Assembly: GCA_051875715.1 (NCBI GenBank)
Contig: JBJEHD010000001.1
Span: 1-28,166, forward strand
Source of the DNA: DYCT01 sp051875715
Lineage (GTDB): Bacteria > Bacteroidota > Bacteroidia > Bacteroidales > Bacteroidaceae
DNA: 28,166 nt
Direction: 5' to 3'
In this document: positions 21,319-28,166 of the stretch, piece after piece
How the letters are laid out: each line of letters begins with the position of its first letter
Position numbering within the stretch: position 1 is the first letter of the stretch
Position numbers and translations under genes: made by a program
The notes under the pieces: model-generated
Database searches by the model: none
What the model saw: the letters and a program-made list of their open reading frames with translations, nothing else
Told to the model about the DNA's origin: nothing

Positions 21319-23358
21319 TTATTGTGTATTGGGGAGCAATGGCGCGCGGAATGTGCATCCTTCGCGCCAGCGCGAACATCCGTAGGCAGTGCGTCCTTTC
21401 ATCACGACGCCTTCTCCGCAGAGGGGGCAGGTCTTCCCCGCGAGTTCGTCAATCGGTTTTGTTTCCGTCGCCTGTGCGGGTGCAGGCTTCGATCGTTTCG
21501 GGACCGTTTGGGCCTTTTCTTTCGTCTTCTTCTCCCGTTTTGGGGTCGCTTTGGGGGCAGGCGTGTCGGCTGCTGTCAGGCTGACGCGCCGGTTGCTATT
21601 GTCACTCAGTACACTTGTCACGATTTGGCTCACCATGGTCTTTAATTCCTCCAGAAAGAGGCGTGCTTCGTATTTCTGTTTTTCAATTTCACGCAGTTTC
21701 TTTTCCCAAATGCCGGTCAATTCGGCCGACTTGAGCAGTTCTTCCTGAATGAGGCCGATGAGTTCCACGCCTGTCGGTGTGGCGAAGAGGTCTTTCCGTA
21801 CTTTGCGGATGTAGTGTCTTTTGAACAATGTCTCGATGATGGCTGCTCGGGTTGACGGCCGTCCGATGCCGTTTTCCTTGAGGGCATCTCGCAGTTCGTC
21901 GTTTTCTACCTGTTTGCCGGCCGTCTCCATGGCGCGCAGTAGGGTAGCTTCGGTGTAGGGCTTGGGCGGTTGCGTCCATTTTTCAGCCAACTCGGGCTTG
22001 TGTGGCCCGCTTTCGCCCACGCTGAAGGTAGGCAATGCACGTTCTTCGTCGCCTTCCTTTTCGTCCAGTTGTTCTTTGGCGAATACGGTGCGCCATCCCG
22101 GTTCAAGAATTTGTTTGCCGGTGGTCTTGAAAGGCTGTTGGCCTGCTTCGCCCGTCACGGTGGTTTGCGCGTAGATGCAGTTGGGGTAGAACGCAGCGAT
22201 GAAGCGTCTGGCTATCAGGTCGAACACGCGGCGCTCCGTGTCGGTTAGGTTTTGGGGATGCACGCCCGTCGGGATGATGGCGTGGTGATCGGTCACCTTA
22301 CTGTTGTCGAACACTTTTTTGCTTTTGGGCAGTTTCGTTCCAAGCAGGGGGGCTGTCAGGGTGGCGTAATCCTTCAGGCCTTGCAGAATCGTGGGACATT
22401 TGGGGTAGATGTCATCGCTTAAGAAGGCCGTGTCTACGCGGGGATAAGTGGTGATTTTCTTTTCATAGAGAGACTGGATGATACGCAGGGTTTCATCGGC
22501 CGAGTAGGCGAACTTCTTGTTGCACTCCACTTGCAGCGCAGTCAGGTCGAAGAGGCGGGGAGGCAGTTCGGTGCCCCGTTTGCGTGTCACGTCGGTTACG
22601 GTGAAGGGAGCATCGTTCACCTGATTGAGCAGGGTGCGGCCTTCTTCTTCGGTGGCGAACCGTCCCTTGGCGGCTGCGAAGGTTGTGTCGCGGTAGACGG
22701 TCTTTAGTTCCCAATAGGGTTCCGGCTTGAAGTTCTCGATTTCATGCTGACGGTTGACGATTAAGGCCAGCGTGGGTGTCTGGACGCGTCCGACCGAGAG
22801 CACTTGCCGATTCTGCCCGTATTTCAGCGTGTAGAGCCGGGTGGCGTTCATACCCAGCAGCCAGTCGCCGATGGCGCGTGACAGGCCGGCTTCGTAGAGT
22901 GGCTGGTATTCCGATTGGTCCTTCAGGTGAGCAAATCCGTCGCGGATGGCCTCTTCGGTCAGCGACGATGTCCAAAGTCTTTTTACCGGGCAGTGTGCTC
23001 CGGCCTTTTGCATCACCCATCGTTGGATGAGTTCTCCTTCCTGTCCGGCATCGCCGCAGTTGATGATTTCGTCGGCCTGCTGCATCAGGTGCTCCACGAT
23101 GCGGAATTGCTTGGCTATGCCGGCGTCGTCAATCAGTTTGATGCCGAATCGGGGCGGTATCATGGGCAGGCTTCCCAAACTCCATGCTTTCCAAGCGGGT
23201 GTGTATTCGTGTGGTTCTTTCAGGGTACAGAGGTGTCCGAAGGTCCACGTCACCTGATATCCGTTTCCTTCGATATACCCGTCCTTTTTCGAACGTGCTC
23301 CGAGCACCTCGGCTATCTCTTTGGCCACACTGGGTTTTTCAGCGATGCAAACAATCAT
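21319..23358 (-). CDS. topB: DNA topoisomerase III (type IA)
   Basis: Relaxes negatively supercoiled DNA and decatenates by single-strand passage, 679 residues. The Toprim domain opens CIAEKPSVAKEIAEVLG. Catalytic Y305 lies in TTYPRVDTAFLS. SVGRVQTPTLALIV (188-201) and GIGRPSTRAAII are conserved type IA segments. The C-terminal Lys-rich linker (KREKKTKEKAQ) leads to one zinc-ribbon with four cysteines (CPLC, YGC, EGC). The Toprim acidic motif reads DAGQEGE (103-109) rather than DADREGE, so the second aspartate is glycine. The start is the ATG at 23356-23358. A TATCTTTG box lies 31 nt upstream. The chromosomal context argues for a housekeeping enzyme rather than a copy carried by a conjugative element. 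Confidence 0.94.
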   Translation of the reverse strand: MIVCIAEKPSVAKEIAEVLGARSKKDGYIEGNGYQVTWTFGHLCTLKEPHEYTPAWKAWSLGSLPMIPPRFGIKLIDDAGIAKQFRIVEHLMQQADEIINCGDAGQEGELIQRWVMQKAGAHCPVKRLWTSSLTEEAIRDGFAHLKDQSEYQPLYEAGLSRAIGDWLLGMNATRLYTLKYGQNRQVLSVGRVQTPTLALIVNRQHEIENFKPEPYWELKTVYRDTTFAAAKGRFATEEEGRTLLNQVNDAPFTVTDVTRKRGTELPPRLFDLTALQVECNKKFAYSADETLRIIQSLYEKKITTYPRVDTAFLSDDIYPKCPTILQGLKDYATLTAPLLGTKLPKSKKVFDNSKVTDHHAIIPTGVHPQNLTDTERRVFDLIARRFIAAFYPNCIYAQTTVTGEAGQQPFKTTGKQILEPGWRTVFAKEQLDEKEGDEERALPTFSVGESGPHKPELAEKWTQPPKPYTEATLLRAMETAGKQVENDELRDALKENGIGRPSTRAAIIETLFKRHYIRKVRKDLFATPTGVELIGLIQEELLKSAELTGIWEKKLREIEKQKYEARLFLEELKTMVSQIVTSVLSDNSNRRVSLTAADTPAPKATPKREKKTKEKAQTVPKRSKPAPAQATETKPIDELAGKTCPLCGEGVVMKGRTAYGCSRWREGCTFRAPLLPNTQ

Positions 23359-23389
23359 ACGTCTCCTGTCCTTCTTCTTTTTTGGTTTG

Positions 23390-23424
23390 CAAAGATAGTG
23401 TTATCCGGGAGAAATGCCATCAAA
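23390..23424 (-). promoter_or_regulatory. topB promoter
   Basis: On the minus strand, TTTG (23424-23421) and TATCTTTG (23397-23390) are separated by 23 nt. The -7 box is an exact match; the spacing is a little longer than the usual 19-21 nt. Confidence 0.5.
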
Positions 23425-23485
23425 CCGGGACTGAAATGACCGTTCGTCGTCGTGTCCTTTTTTCTCTGACTTGCTGGCGGACGGC

Positions 23486-24181
23486 TCACAGCACAGAGGC
23501 TACCTGGGTCCAGTCTGTTATTTCGAGGGTGGGGCGGAAGGGCAGTCCGGCCCGTTGTCCGGGATTGTAGAACAATTGGTCGATGCCGGAGGCTTTTGCC
23601 CCTTCGATGTCTACCTCCCAGTTGTCGCCTATCATGAGCGATTCTTCCCGGGTGGCACCAGTCTGACGGATGGCATAGTCGAAGAGCCGGGGCGAAGGCT
23701 TGTGTACGCCGATGTCATCCGAAAGTATGATGCGGTCGAAATAGTCGAAGATGCCGGCTGACTTCATTTTTTGCTCTTGCAGTTCGCGGAATCCGTTGGA
23801 CAAGATGTGCAACCGGTAGCGTGCAGACAGGTATTCCAGGGCCTCGTGTGTATGCGGTTTCACTTTGCTCTTATAGGGAATGCGTGCGAAAAATGCCTCG
23901 CGGAAGTCGCGTACGAGGTCGGGATCGAACGCGTCGACCATTCGGAAGGGGTGGGCGAACCGTTGCTCGTTGAGTTCGTCTTTGCTGATAAGTCCTTTTC
24001 CGTAGTCGGCCCAGAGTTCCACATTGCGTGTGTGGTAGATGGTATAGAACTGTTCGAACGAACAGAAAAATCGCTCGAGGCTGAACAACTGGAAGACTTC
24101 GCGGAAAGTGTCTTCGGCGTTCTGCGAGCAGTCCCACAATGTGTCGTCAAGGTCGATGAATAGGTTCTTGTAGGTGGGCAT
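23486..24181 (-). CDS. yjjG: YjjG-family noncanonical pyrimidine nucleotidase (HAD superfamily)
   Basis: A 231-residue HAD-fold phosphatase. YjjG enzymes dephosphorylate pyrimidine nucleoside monophosphates, including damaged or noncanonical ones such as 5-halo-dUMP, and help keep them out of DNA. Motif I is FIDLDDTLWD, with nucleophile D10 and D12. Motif II is HILSNGF. Motif III is K160 in GVHKPSPRLF. Motif IV is GDNWEVD (D185, D190). The alpha-helical cap between motifs I and II, rich in Phe and Trp, fits this group. The start ATG is at 24179-24181. A 50-nt hairpin at 24198-24247 lies between it and the lipoprotein gene upstream, which may limit read-through from that gene. Confidence 0.92.
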   Translation of the reverse strand: MPTYKNLFIDLDDTLWDCSQNAEDTFREVFQLFSLERFFCSFEQFYTIYHTRNVELWADYGKGLISKDELNEQRFAHPFRMVDAFDPDLVRDFREAFFARIPYKSKVKPHTHEALEYLSARYRLHILSNGFRELQEQKMKSAGIFDYFDRIILSDDIGVHKPSPRLFDYAIRQTGATREESLMIGDNWEVDIEGAKASGIDQLFYNPGQRAGLPFRPTLEITDWTQVASVL

Positions 24182-24197
24182 GGTGTATTTTTATATA

Positions 24198-24247
24198 ATC
24201 AGGAGGGAGTTGTGTCTGCGCGTGTTGAGGCACAACCCCCTCCTGAT
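24198..24247. terminator. Strong 17-bp hairpin between the lipoprotein gene and yjjG
   Basis: 24198-24214 pairs with 24231-24247 over 17 bp with one mismatch (G-U capable on one strand) and a 16-nt loop. It lies 23 nt after the lipoprotein stop and 17 nt before the yjjG start, on the same transcript. The sequence beyond it on the minus strand is TATATAAAAATACACC, AT-rich but not a T-run. It could be a leaky terminator or an mRNA-stability element. Confidence 0.55.
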
Positions 24248-24269
24248 GGTGTCTATCTGTTCGCTTGGG

Positions 24270-25130
24270 TTATCTTACCTGGATGACCAGGTAGCGCGAT
24301 ACGCTCCAGAAGTCTTTGGCATTTTTGATGACCAGTGTCTTTTGTCCTTTCTCGTCTTCGTTCAGTTCGTACGAGCCGGTGGGGTGTGTGGTTAGCAGTT
24401 TGGCACTTTTCGAGTAGAGTTTCAGTTCCTTCATGCGCCGGATGTCAACTTCGGTGAAGTATTCCTTGTTGAAGTCGGCGTCTTTCAGGACATCTCCGTT
24501 CTTCAGAATCTTTTGGTTCTTCAGTTCGCTTTTGGTACCGAACACAATCCAAGCCGTGTTGATGGCTTTCTCCTGTTCGGCTACGGTCAGCGTCTTGCTC
24601 TCGTTGTCGGCGGTGAGTGATGCTACGCTGGAGTTCAGGTTGGCCACGGCCTCGTCCAATTCGCGTATGCGTACGTTTTTCGCTTCCAGTTCGTTCTGCA
24701 ATTCTTCGATGCGGCGCGTTTTGTTGGCCAATTCCTGCTGGAGTGTTTCGATGGCCTTTTTCAGTTGAGCCGATTGCGTCTTGCTGCTTTTCAGTTGTTT
24801 TTCCAGTTGGGCCAGTCGTTCGCGGTTTTCCTTCATGGTCTGGCTGATGAAGCGGACATCTTCGGCTATTTTCTGGCGCACCGCGGCCGAGTTCTCGTCG
24901 GTGTTTCGTTGCAAATCTACGCGGTTCTCCGCTTCGTTGATAAGACGGAATCCTTCTTGGATTTCATTGAATGTCCCCATGATTTCGTCCAGTTCGGCAT
25001 TCCGTTGGGCCAAAGCCTGGCTCAGCGATTCGTTTTCCTTTCGGAGGTCTTCGCGGCTCTGTCCGTTTGTTTGACAGGAGACCACCAGTATGGCGACTGC
25101 CACAATCATGAAACTTGCTACCTTTTTCAT
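24270..25130 (-). CDS. Coiled-coil lipoprotein of unknown function
   Basis: A 286-residue predicted lipoprotein. The signal peptide ends LVVSC (C19), so it should be lipid-anchored and face the periplasm or cell surface. A long coiled coil runs from about 26 to 190 with continuous heptad-like Leu/Glu/Lys/Gln pattern (AQLEKQLKSSKTQSAQLKKA, RRIEELQNELEAKNVRI). A C-terminal globular domain, about 190-286, starts with NTAWIVFGTKSEL. The start was set at the ATG at 25128-25130; the in-frame extension to 25196 adds a basic stretch before the signal peptide and overlaps rsmI. The overall plan resembles Bacteroides Cbp1-type collagen-binding adhesins, a low-confidence suggestion. It follows rsmI by 43 bp and precedes yjjG. 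Confidence 0.85.
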   Translation of the reverse strand: MKKVASFMIVAVAILVVSCQTNGQSREDLRKENESLSQALAQRNAELDEIMGTFNEIQEGFRLINEAENRVDLQRNTDENSAAVRQKIAEDVRFISQTMKENRERLAQLEKQLKSSKTQSAQLKKAIETLQQELANKTRRIEELQNELEAKNVRIRELDEAVANLNSSVASLTADNESKTLTVAEQEKAINTAWIVFGTKSELKNQKILKNGDVLKDADFNKEYFTEVDIRRMKELKLYSKSAKLLTTHPTGSYELNEDEKGQKTLVIKNAKDFWSVSRYLVIQVR

Positions 25131-25173
25131 ACCTTTTTTCCTTTCTTTGTTTTGTTTGATTCTTGTTTTCGGC

Positions 25174-25896
25174 CTATGCTTCATCGGACTCTTCATCCGC
25201 TTTCGGTCCCTTCTTTTCTGGCTTTTCCTTCTTTCCGGCTACGATGACCACTATTTCGCCTCTCGGCTCTGTGTTGCTGAAGTGCTCAATCAGTTCGCCC
25301 AGCGTGCCCCGTACCGACTCTTCGTGCACTTTCGATATTTCCCGGGCCACAGAGGCCTGGCGATTGGTGCCGAATGTCTCGGCCAACGAGTGGAGCGTAC
25401 GCAGCAGCCGATAGGGCGATTCATAGAATATCATCGTGCGGTCCTCGTCTTGCAGTGCTTTCAGGCGGGTGGCTCTGCCCTTTTTCGGCGGTAGGAATCC
25501 TTCGAAGCAGAAACGGTCACACGGCAGCCCCGATGCCACCAGGGCCGGGACAAAGGCGGTGGCGCCCGGCAGGCATTGCACCTCGATGCCGCAGCGTACG
25601 CATTCGCGTACCAGCAGGAAACCCGGGTCGGAGATGCCTGGAGTGCCCGCATCCGAGATCAACGCAACTGTTTCGCCCGCTTGGATGCGTTCGGCCAGGG
25701 CGGTTGCCGTCTGGTGTTCGTTGAATTTGTGGTGCGACTGCATGGCGTTTTTGATGTCGAAGTGTTTCAGCAGGATGCCGGACGTGCGTGTGTCTTCGGC
25801 CAAGATGAGGTCGGCCTCCTTAAGCGTCCGTATGGCCCGGAGAGTCATATCCTCCAGATTGCCGACGGGGGTGGGTACGATGTACAATTTTCCCAT
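25174..25896 (-). CDS. rsmI: 16S rRNA 2'-O-ribose (C1402) methyltransferase RsmI
   Basis: Methylates the ribose of C1402 in the decoding centre of 16S rRNA using S-adenosylmethionine. The protein is 240 residues of the tetrapyrrole-methylase (SAM-dependent MTase class III) fold. Motifs in order are the N-terminal LYIVPTPVGNLEDMT, AEDTRTSG, the glycine-rich ALISDAGTPGISDPG, PGATAFVPALVASGLP and FEGFLPPKKG; YESPYRL and AREISKVHEE follow. It ends in a short charged tail (KKEKPEKKGPKADEESDEA). The length is shorter than E. coli RsmI (286), as expected for Bacteroidota. It heads a minus-strand run with the coiled-coil lipoprotein and yjjG and diverges from tdk. A TACTTTTG box lies about 50 nt upstream. 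Confidence 0.96.
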   Translation of the reverse strand: MGKLYIVPTPVGNLEDMTLRAIRTLKEADLILAEDTRTSGILLKHFDIKNAMQSHHKFNEHQTATALAERIQAGETVALISDAGTPGISDPGFLLVRECVRCGIEVQCLPGATAFVPALVASGLPCDRFCFEGFLPPKKGRATRLKALQDEDRTMIFYESPYRLLRTLHSLAETFGTNRQASVAREISKVHEESVRGTLGELIEHFSNTEPRGEIVVIVAGKKEKPEKKGPKADEESDEA

Positions 25897-25945
25897 TTTA
25901 GGTCTACAGATTAAAGGGTTGTCTTTGTGGTTGCCCTGTTGGCGG

Positions 25946-25953
25946 CAAAAGTA
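25946..25953 (-). promoter_or_regulatory. -7 box of the rsmI promoter
   Basis: On the minus strand this reads TACTTTTG, an exact TAnnTTTG match, 49 nt upstream of the rsmI ATG. No clear -33 TTTG is seen at the usual spacing. Confidence 0.45.
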
Positions 25954-26072
25954 GCAATTAATGCCGTTTTCGTGCCTGGACCGCCTTTTTTTTAACAGTT
26001 CTTGCAGATTATCAGTGGAAATTTACGGAAAAAAAGCCACGGGTGTGGCACGCGATATTCGCTGAGGATTCG

Positions 26073-26080
26073 TATTTTTG
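26073..26080 (+). promoter_or_regulatory. -7 box of the tdk promoter
   Basis: TATTTTTG matches TAnnTTTG exactly and lies 51 nt before the tdk ATG, in the divergent rsmI-tdk region (25897-26131). The -33 element is not recognisable. Confidence 0.5.
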
Positions 26081-26131
26081 CGGGCATTCAGCCGTATGGC
26101 ATTGATAACTTAGAAAGAAAAACGAACAAAC

Positions 26132-26725
26132 ATGGTAGTATATTCAGAAGACCACATTCAGGAAACACGCTGCCGCGGACGTATCGAAGTGGTTTGCGGT
26201 TCGATGTTTTCCGGCAAGACCGAGGAACTCATCCGTCGGCTTCGCCGGGCGCAGTTTGCCCGCCAACGTGTAGAGATATTCAAGCCTTCGATAGACGTGC
26301 GCTACTCGGCAGCGAATGTTGTTTCGCACGACAGCACCTCCATCGCTTCCACACCTATCGATTCGTCTGCCAGCCTTCTCTTGCTCGGTTCCGGCATCGA
26401 CGTGGTTGGCATTGACGAAGCCCAGTTCTTCGACGAGGGTTTGGTGGACGTATGCAACCGGTTGGCCCACCAAGGTGTACGGGTCATCGTGGCTGGACTC
26501 GACATGGACTACAAGGGCGTTCCGTTTGGTCCGATGCCTGCTTTGTGCGCCATTGCCGATGAGGTCACCAAGGTGCATGCCATCTGCGTGCGTTGCGGGC
26601 AGTTGGCTTATGTGTCTCACCGTATCGTTGCGGGCGAGGGGCGCGTGTTGTTGGGCGAGAAAGATGAGTACGAACCGTTGTGCCGTGCCTGCTACCGCCG
26701 GGCCATGGGTATGGATAACGAATGA
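26132..26725 (+). CDS. tdk: Thymidine kinase
   Basis: Phosphorylates thymidine to dTMP in the salvage pathway, cytosolic. The 197-residue protein is of the type II (bacterial/human TK1-like) family. The P-loop GSMFSGKT is at 23-30. The conserved IDEAQFF (94-100) carries catalytic E96. The zinc-binding cysteines C152-x2-C155 (CVRC) and C184-x2-C187 (CRAC) are all present, and the thymidine-binding lasso region near 158-170 is intact. The start ATG is at 26132; an upstream open frame to 26002 is out of frame. Its stop overlaps an in-frame ATG of the next gene (ATGA), so the two are probably co-transcribed. Confidence 0.96.
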   Translation: MVVYSEDHIQETRCRGRIEVVCGSMFSGKTEELIRRLRRAQFARQRVEIFKPSIDVRYSAANVVSHDSTSIASTPIDSSASLLLLGSGIDVVGIDEAQFFDEGLVDVCNRLAHQGVRVIVAGLDMDYKGVPFGPMPALCAIADEVTKVHAICVRCGQLAYVSHRIVAGEGRVLLGEKDEYEPLCRACYRRAMGMDNE

Positions 26726-26739
26726 CGGGGGGCTGCCGT

Positions 26740-27882
26740 ATGTTTGACAAGAAAATCACTTTCGACGGATTCATCCGCACCCTTTTCGGGGCGGCCATCT
26801 TGATTGCCCTGCTTTGTTTGGTCGACCGGCTGAGCGGCGTATTGCTGCCTTTCTTCTTGGCCTGGCTCATTGCCTATTTCCTCTATCCGTTGGTCAAGTT
26901 CTTTCAGTACAAACTGCGATTGCGCAACCGTGCCTTGTCCATTGCGGCCGCTCTGCTGACGGTGTCGGTAGTGGGTGTCGGTGCGTTTTGGTTGTTCGTT
27001 CCTCCTCTGGTCAGTGAGTTCGTTCGCTTGAAGGAACTGGCCGTCATCTATTTCGTCGAACATCGGCAGGCTTCGGCCCTCCCGGCGGATTTGGCGGCGT
27101 TTGTCCGCGAGAACATCGACCTCCATTGGATTGGCACGGTGCTGACCGAAGAACGGGTGATGGAGGTTCTGAGGGAAGCCTTGCCTCGCCTGTGGCAGGT
27201 GTTGGCCCAGTCGGTCAACGTGTTGTTCAGTGTGTTGGCCTCGTTTGTTGTCTTGTTGTACGTTGTCTTCATTCTGCTTGACTATGAGTCCATCTCCGAC
27301 GGCTGGTTGCGCTGGCTTCCCGCCAAATACCGCGGCCCTGTCTCCGGCCTTGTCTTCGATATTCAAGAGGGCATGAACCGTTATTTCCGCGGTCAGGCCT
27401 TTGTGGCCTTTTGCGTAGGCGTGTTGTTCAGCATCGGTTTCCTGATAATCGATTTTCCGTTGGCCATTGGTTTGGGACTGTTCATCGGCTTGCTCAACCT
27501 GGTGCCTTATCTGCAGATAGCAGGTTTCGTCCCCACGGTGCTGCTGGCGTTGCTCAAGGCGGCGGACACGGGTCAGAATTTCTGGCTCATCCTGCTGGCT
27601 GCCTTGGCCGTCTTTGCCGTGGTGCAGGCCATTCAGGATTTCTTCATCGTTCCCCGTGTGATGGGCAAAATCACCGGTCTCAATCCGGCCGTCATCCTTC
27701 TTTCGTTGTCGGTATGGGGCTCGTTGATGGGTGTGATAGGGATGATTATTGCGCTTCCGCTGACCACCTTGGTGTCGTCCTACTACCGTCGTTACGTGTT
27801 GACTGGTGAAGAAACCTCGGCGCAACCTGCTGACAATCAATCCTTGGAAGAGGATGAGGAAAATAATCAGAAAAAAAATTGA
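26740..27882 (+). CDS. AI-2E family (PerM/TqsA-like) membrane transporter
   Basis: A 380-residue polytopic inner-membrane protein. Hydrophobic segments lie near 13-30, 32-52 and 66-88, then a less hydrophobic central region (about 100-145), then further segments from about 147 onward. The conserved core FVAFCVGVLFSIGFLII, GLFIGLLNLVPYLQIAGF and QAIQDFFIVPRVMGKITGLNPAVILLSLS belongs to the PF01594 family. Substrates proposed for the family include autoinducer-2 and ions; none can be assigned here. The start chosen is the ATG at 26740 (MFDKKITFDGF) behind a G-rich stretch. The ATG at 26722, overlapping the tdk stop, would add six residues and is also possible. It is followed by the tRNA-Lys promoter. 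Confidence 0.9.
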   Translation: MFDKKITFDGFIRTLFGAAILIALLCLVDRLSGVLLPFFLAWLIAYFLYPLVKFFQYKLRLRNRALSIAAALLTVSVVGVGAFWLFVPPLVSEFVRLKELAVIYFVEHRQASALPADLAAFVRENIDLHWIGTVLTEERVMEVLREALPRLWQVLAQSVNVLFSVLASFVVLLYVVFILLDYESISDGWLRWLPAKYRGPVSGLVFDIQEGMNRYFRGQAFVAFCVGVLFSIGFLIIDFPLAIGLGLFIGLLNLVPYLQIAGFVPTVLLALLKAADTGQNFWLILLAALAVFAVVQAIQDFFIVPRVMGKITGLNPAVILLSLSVWGSLMGVIGMIIALPLTTLVSSYYRRYVLTGEETSAQPADNQSLEEDEENNQKKN

Positions 27883-27889
27883 GCAAAAG

Positions 27890-27920
27890 TTTGCAGGTTT
27901 CAGGGAAAGCCGTACCTTTG
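27890..27920 (+). promoter_or_regulatory. Promoter of tRNA-Lys
   Basis: TTTG (27890-27893) and TACCTTTG (27913-27920) are separated by exactly 19 nt. Both boxes match the Bacteroidota housekeeping sigma consensus (TTTG-N19-TAnnTTTG). It begins 8 bp after the stop of the AI-2E family gene. Confidence 0.85.
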
Positions 27921-27948
27921 CAGCCGTTAAACAAAACCACGGTGAAAT

Positions 27949-28021
27949 GATTCGCTAGCTCAGCTGGTAGAGCACAACACTTTTAATGTTGGGGTCTTGG
28001 GTTCGAGCCCCAAGCGGATCA
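27949..28021 (+). tRNA. tRNA-Lys (anticodon TTT)
   Basis: A complete class I tRNA of 73 nt. The acceptor arms are GATTCGC (27949-27955) and GCGGATC (28014-28020), with one G-U pair. The D loop carries AGCTGGTAGAGC. The anticodon stem CAACA/TGTTG encloses CTTTTAA, giving TTT. The T arm is TTGGGTTCGAGCCCCAA. The discriminator is A, and CCG follows, so CCA is not fully encoded. It reads AAA and AAG. Confidence 0.97.
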
Positions 28022-28027
28022 CCGAGA

Positions 28028-28060
28028 AGAGAGAGTTGCGTATGTGACTCTCTTTTTTTT
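28028..28060 (+). terminator. Rho-independent terminator after tRNA-Lys
   Basis: AGAGAGT (28030-28036) pairs with ACTCTCT (28047-28053) around a 10-nt loop, extended by G-U pairs, and is followed by a run of seven T residues. It lies within 10 nt of the tRNA 3' end. Confidence 0.85.
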
Positions 28061-28166
28061 GTGTCTGTGCGCAAGGTGTAGGTGTATGAATGGGGCTCAC
28101 CCGAAGAAAGGGGGTCAGCGGATTTTCCCGGTTGGCGGGGAAGATGTCGGAGTATAGTGTTACCTT
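28061..28166. other. Right-end sequence with no recognisable feature
   Basis: The last 106 bp lie after the tRNA-Lys terminator. Neither strand carries a convincing start codon with coding potential, a promoter box or a strong hairpin. The minus strand stays open to the window edge in one frame, so it could be the tail of a gene that begins outside. Confidence 0.3.

Noticed and set aside
21319..23358. topB considered as a marker of a conjugative transposon
   Set aside because: No tra, mob, integrase or excision genes are nearby, and flanking genes are core functions.
26692..27840. 382-codon open frame antisense to the AI-2E family gene
   Set aside because: The translation is extremely Gln/His/Arg/Asp-rich without hydrophobic core or motifs. 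It mirrors the codon bias of the real membrane protein on the other strand.

Overview
The window is a gene-dense stretch of a Bacteroidota chromosome, most likely order Bacteroidales. The evidence is the recurring TAnnTTTG -7 promoter boxes, A-rich leaders with almost no Shine-Dalgarno sequences, PorQ- and PorE-type proteins of the type IX secretion system (T9SS), a Bacteroidota-style ExbB / 4-TM protein / ExbD / ExbD operon, and a TPR-containing LytS-type kinase. The family or genus cannot be fixed from the sequence alone. No insertion sequence, prophage, integrase or CRISPR array was seen, so this reads as core chromosome.

Layout. 1-354 has no credible gene but holds two dyad elements, one of them a 174-bp imperfect palindrome. 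355-2907 (- strand) is a tight porQ-cmk-ispH operon. 3173-3859 is a TonB gene, followed by an intergenic repeat. 4083-6537 is a run of polyprenyl diphosphate synthase, an unrecognised 230-aa protein and a TatD nuclease. tRNA-Ser(GGA) follows at 6697-6784. 6858-9254 is the Exb energy-transduction operon, closed by a terminator and a shortened second copy of the intergenic repeat. ppk (- strand) and a small phosphodiesterase (+ strand) diverge from overlapping promoters near 11490. 12168-19205 is a long + strand run: rfbB, an ABC-F ATPase, a TPR sensor kinase, a LytTR regulator and an RsmF-type rRNA methyltransferase. The ATPase/kinase and kinase/regulator pairs overlap by 4 bp. 19306-25896 (- strand) holds rsmI, a coiled-coil lipoprotein, yjjG, topB and a PorE-like protein. 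26132-27882 (+ strand) is tdk with a PerM/AI-2E family protein, followed by tRNA-Lys(TTT) with a clean promoter and terminator.

How the genes fit together. TonB and ExbB/ExbD form the proton-motive-force machinery that powers outer-membrane TonB-dependent transport. PorQ and PorE are envelope proteins linked to type IX secretion, but none of the core motor or translocon genes is here. ispH and the polyprenyl synthase are two steps of isoprenoid and quinone biosynthesis. cmk, tdk and yjjG concern pyrimidine nucleotides. rsmI, rsmF and the ABC-F ATPase concern the ribosome. The kinase/regulator pair is a two-component system of unknown stimulus. I see no clear new multi-gene system. The most unusual signals are the palindromic element at 143-316, the pair of related intergenic repeats after the TonB and ExbD genes, the mirrored divergent promoters of ppk, and the concentration of D-S-hydrophobic motifs in the outer half of the sensor kinase.
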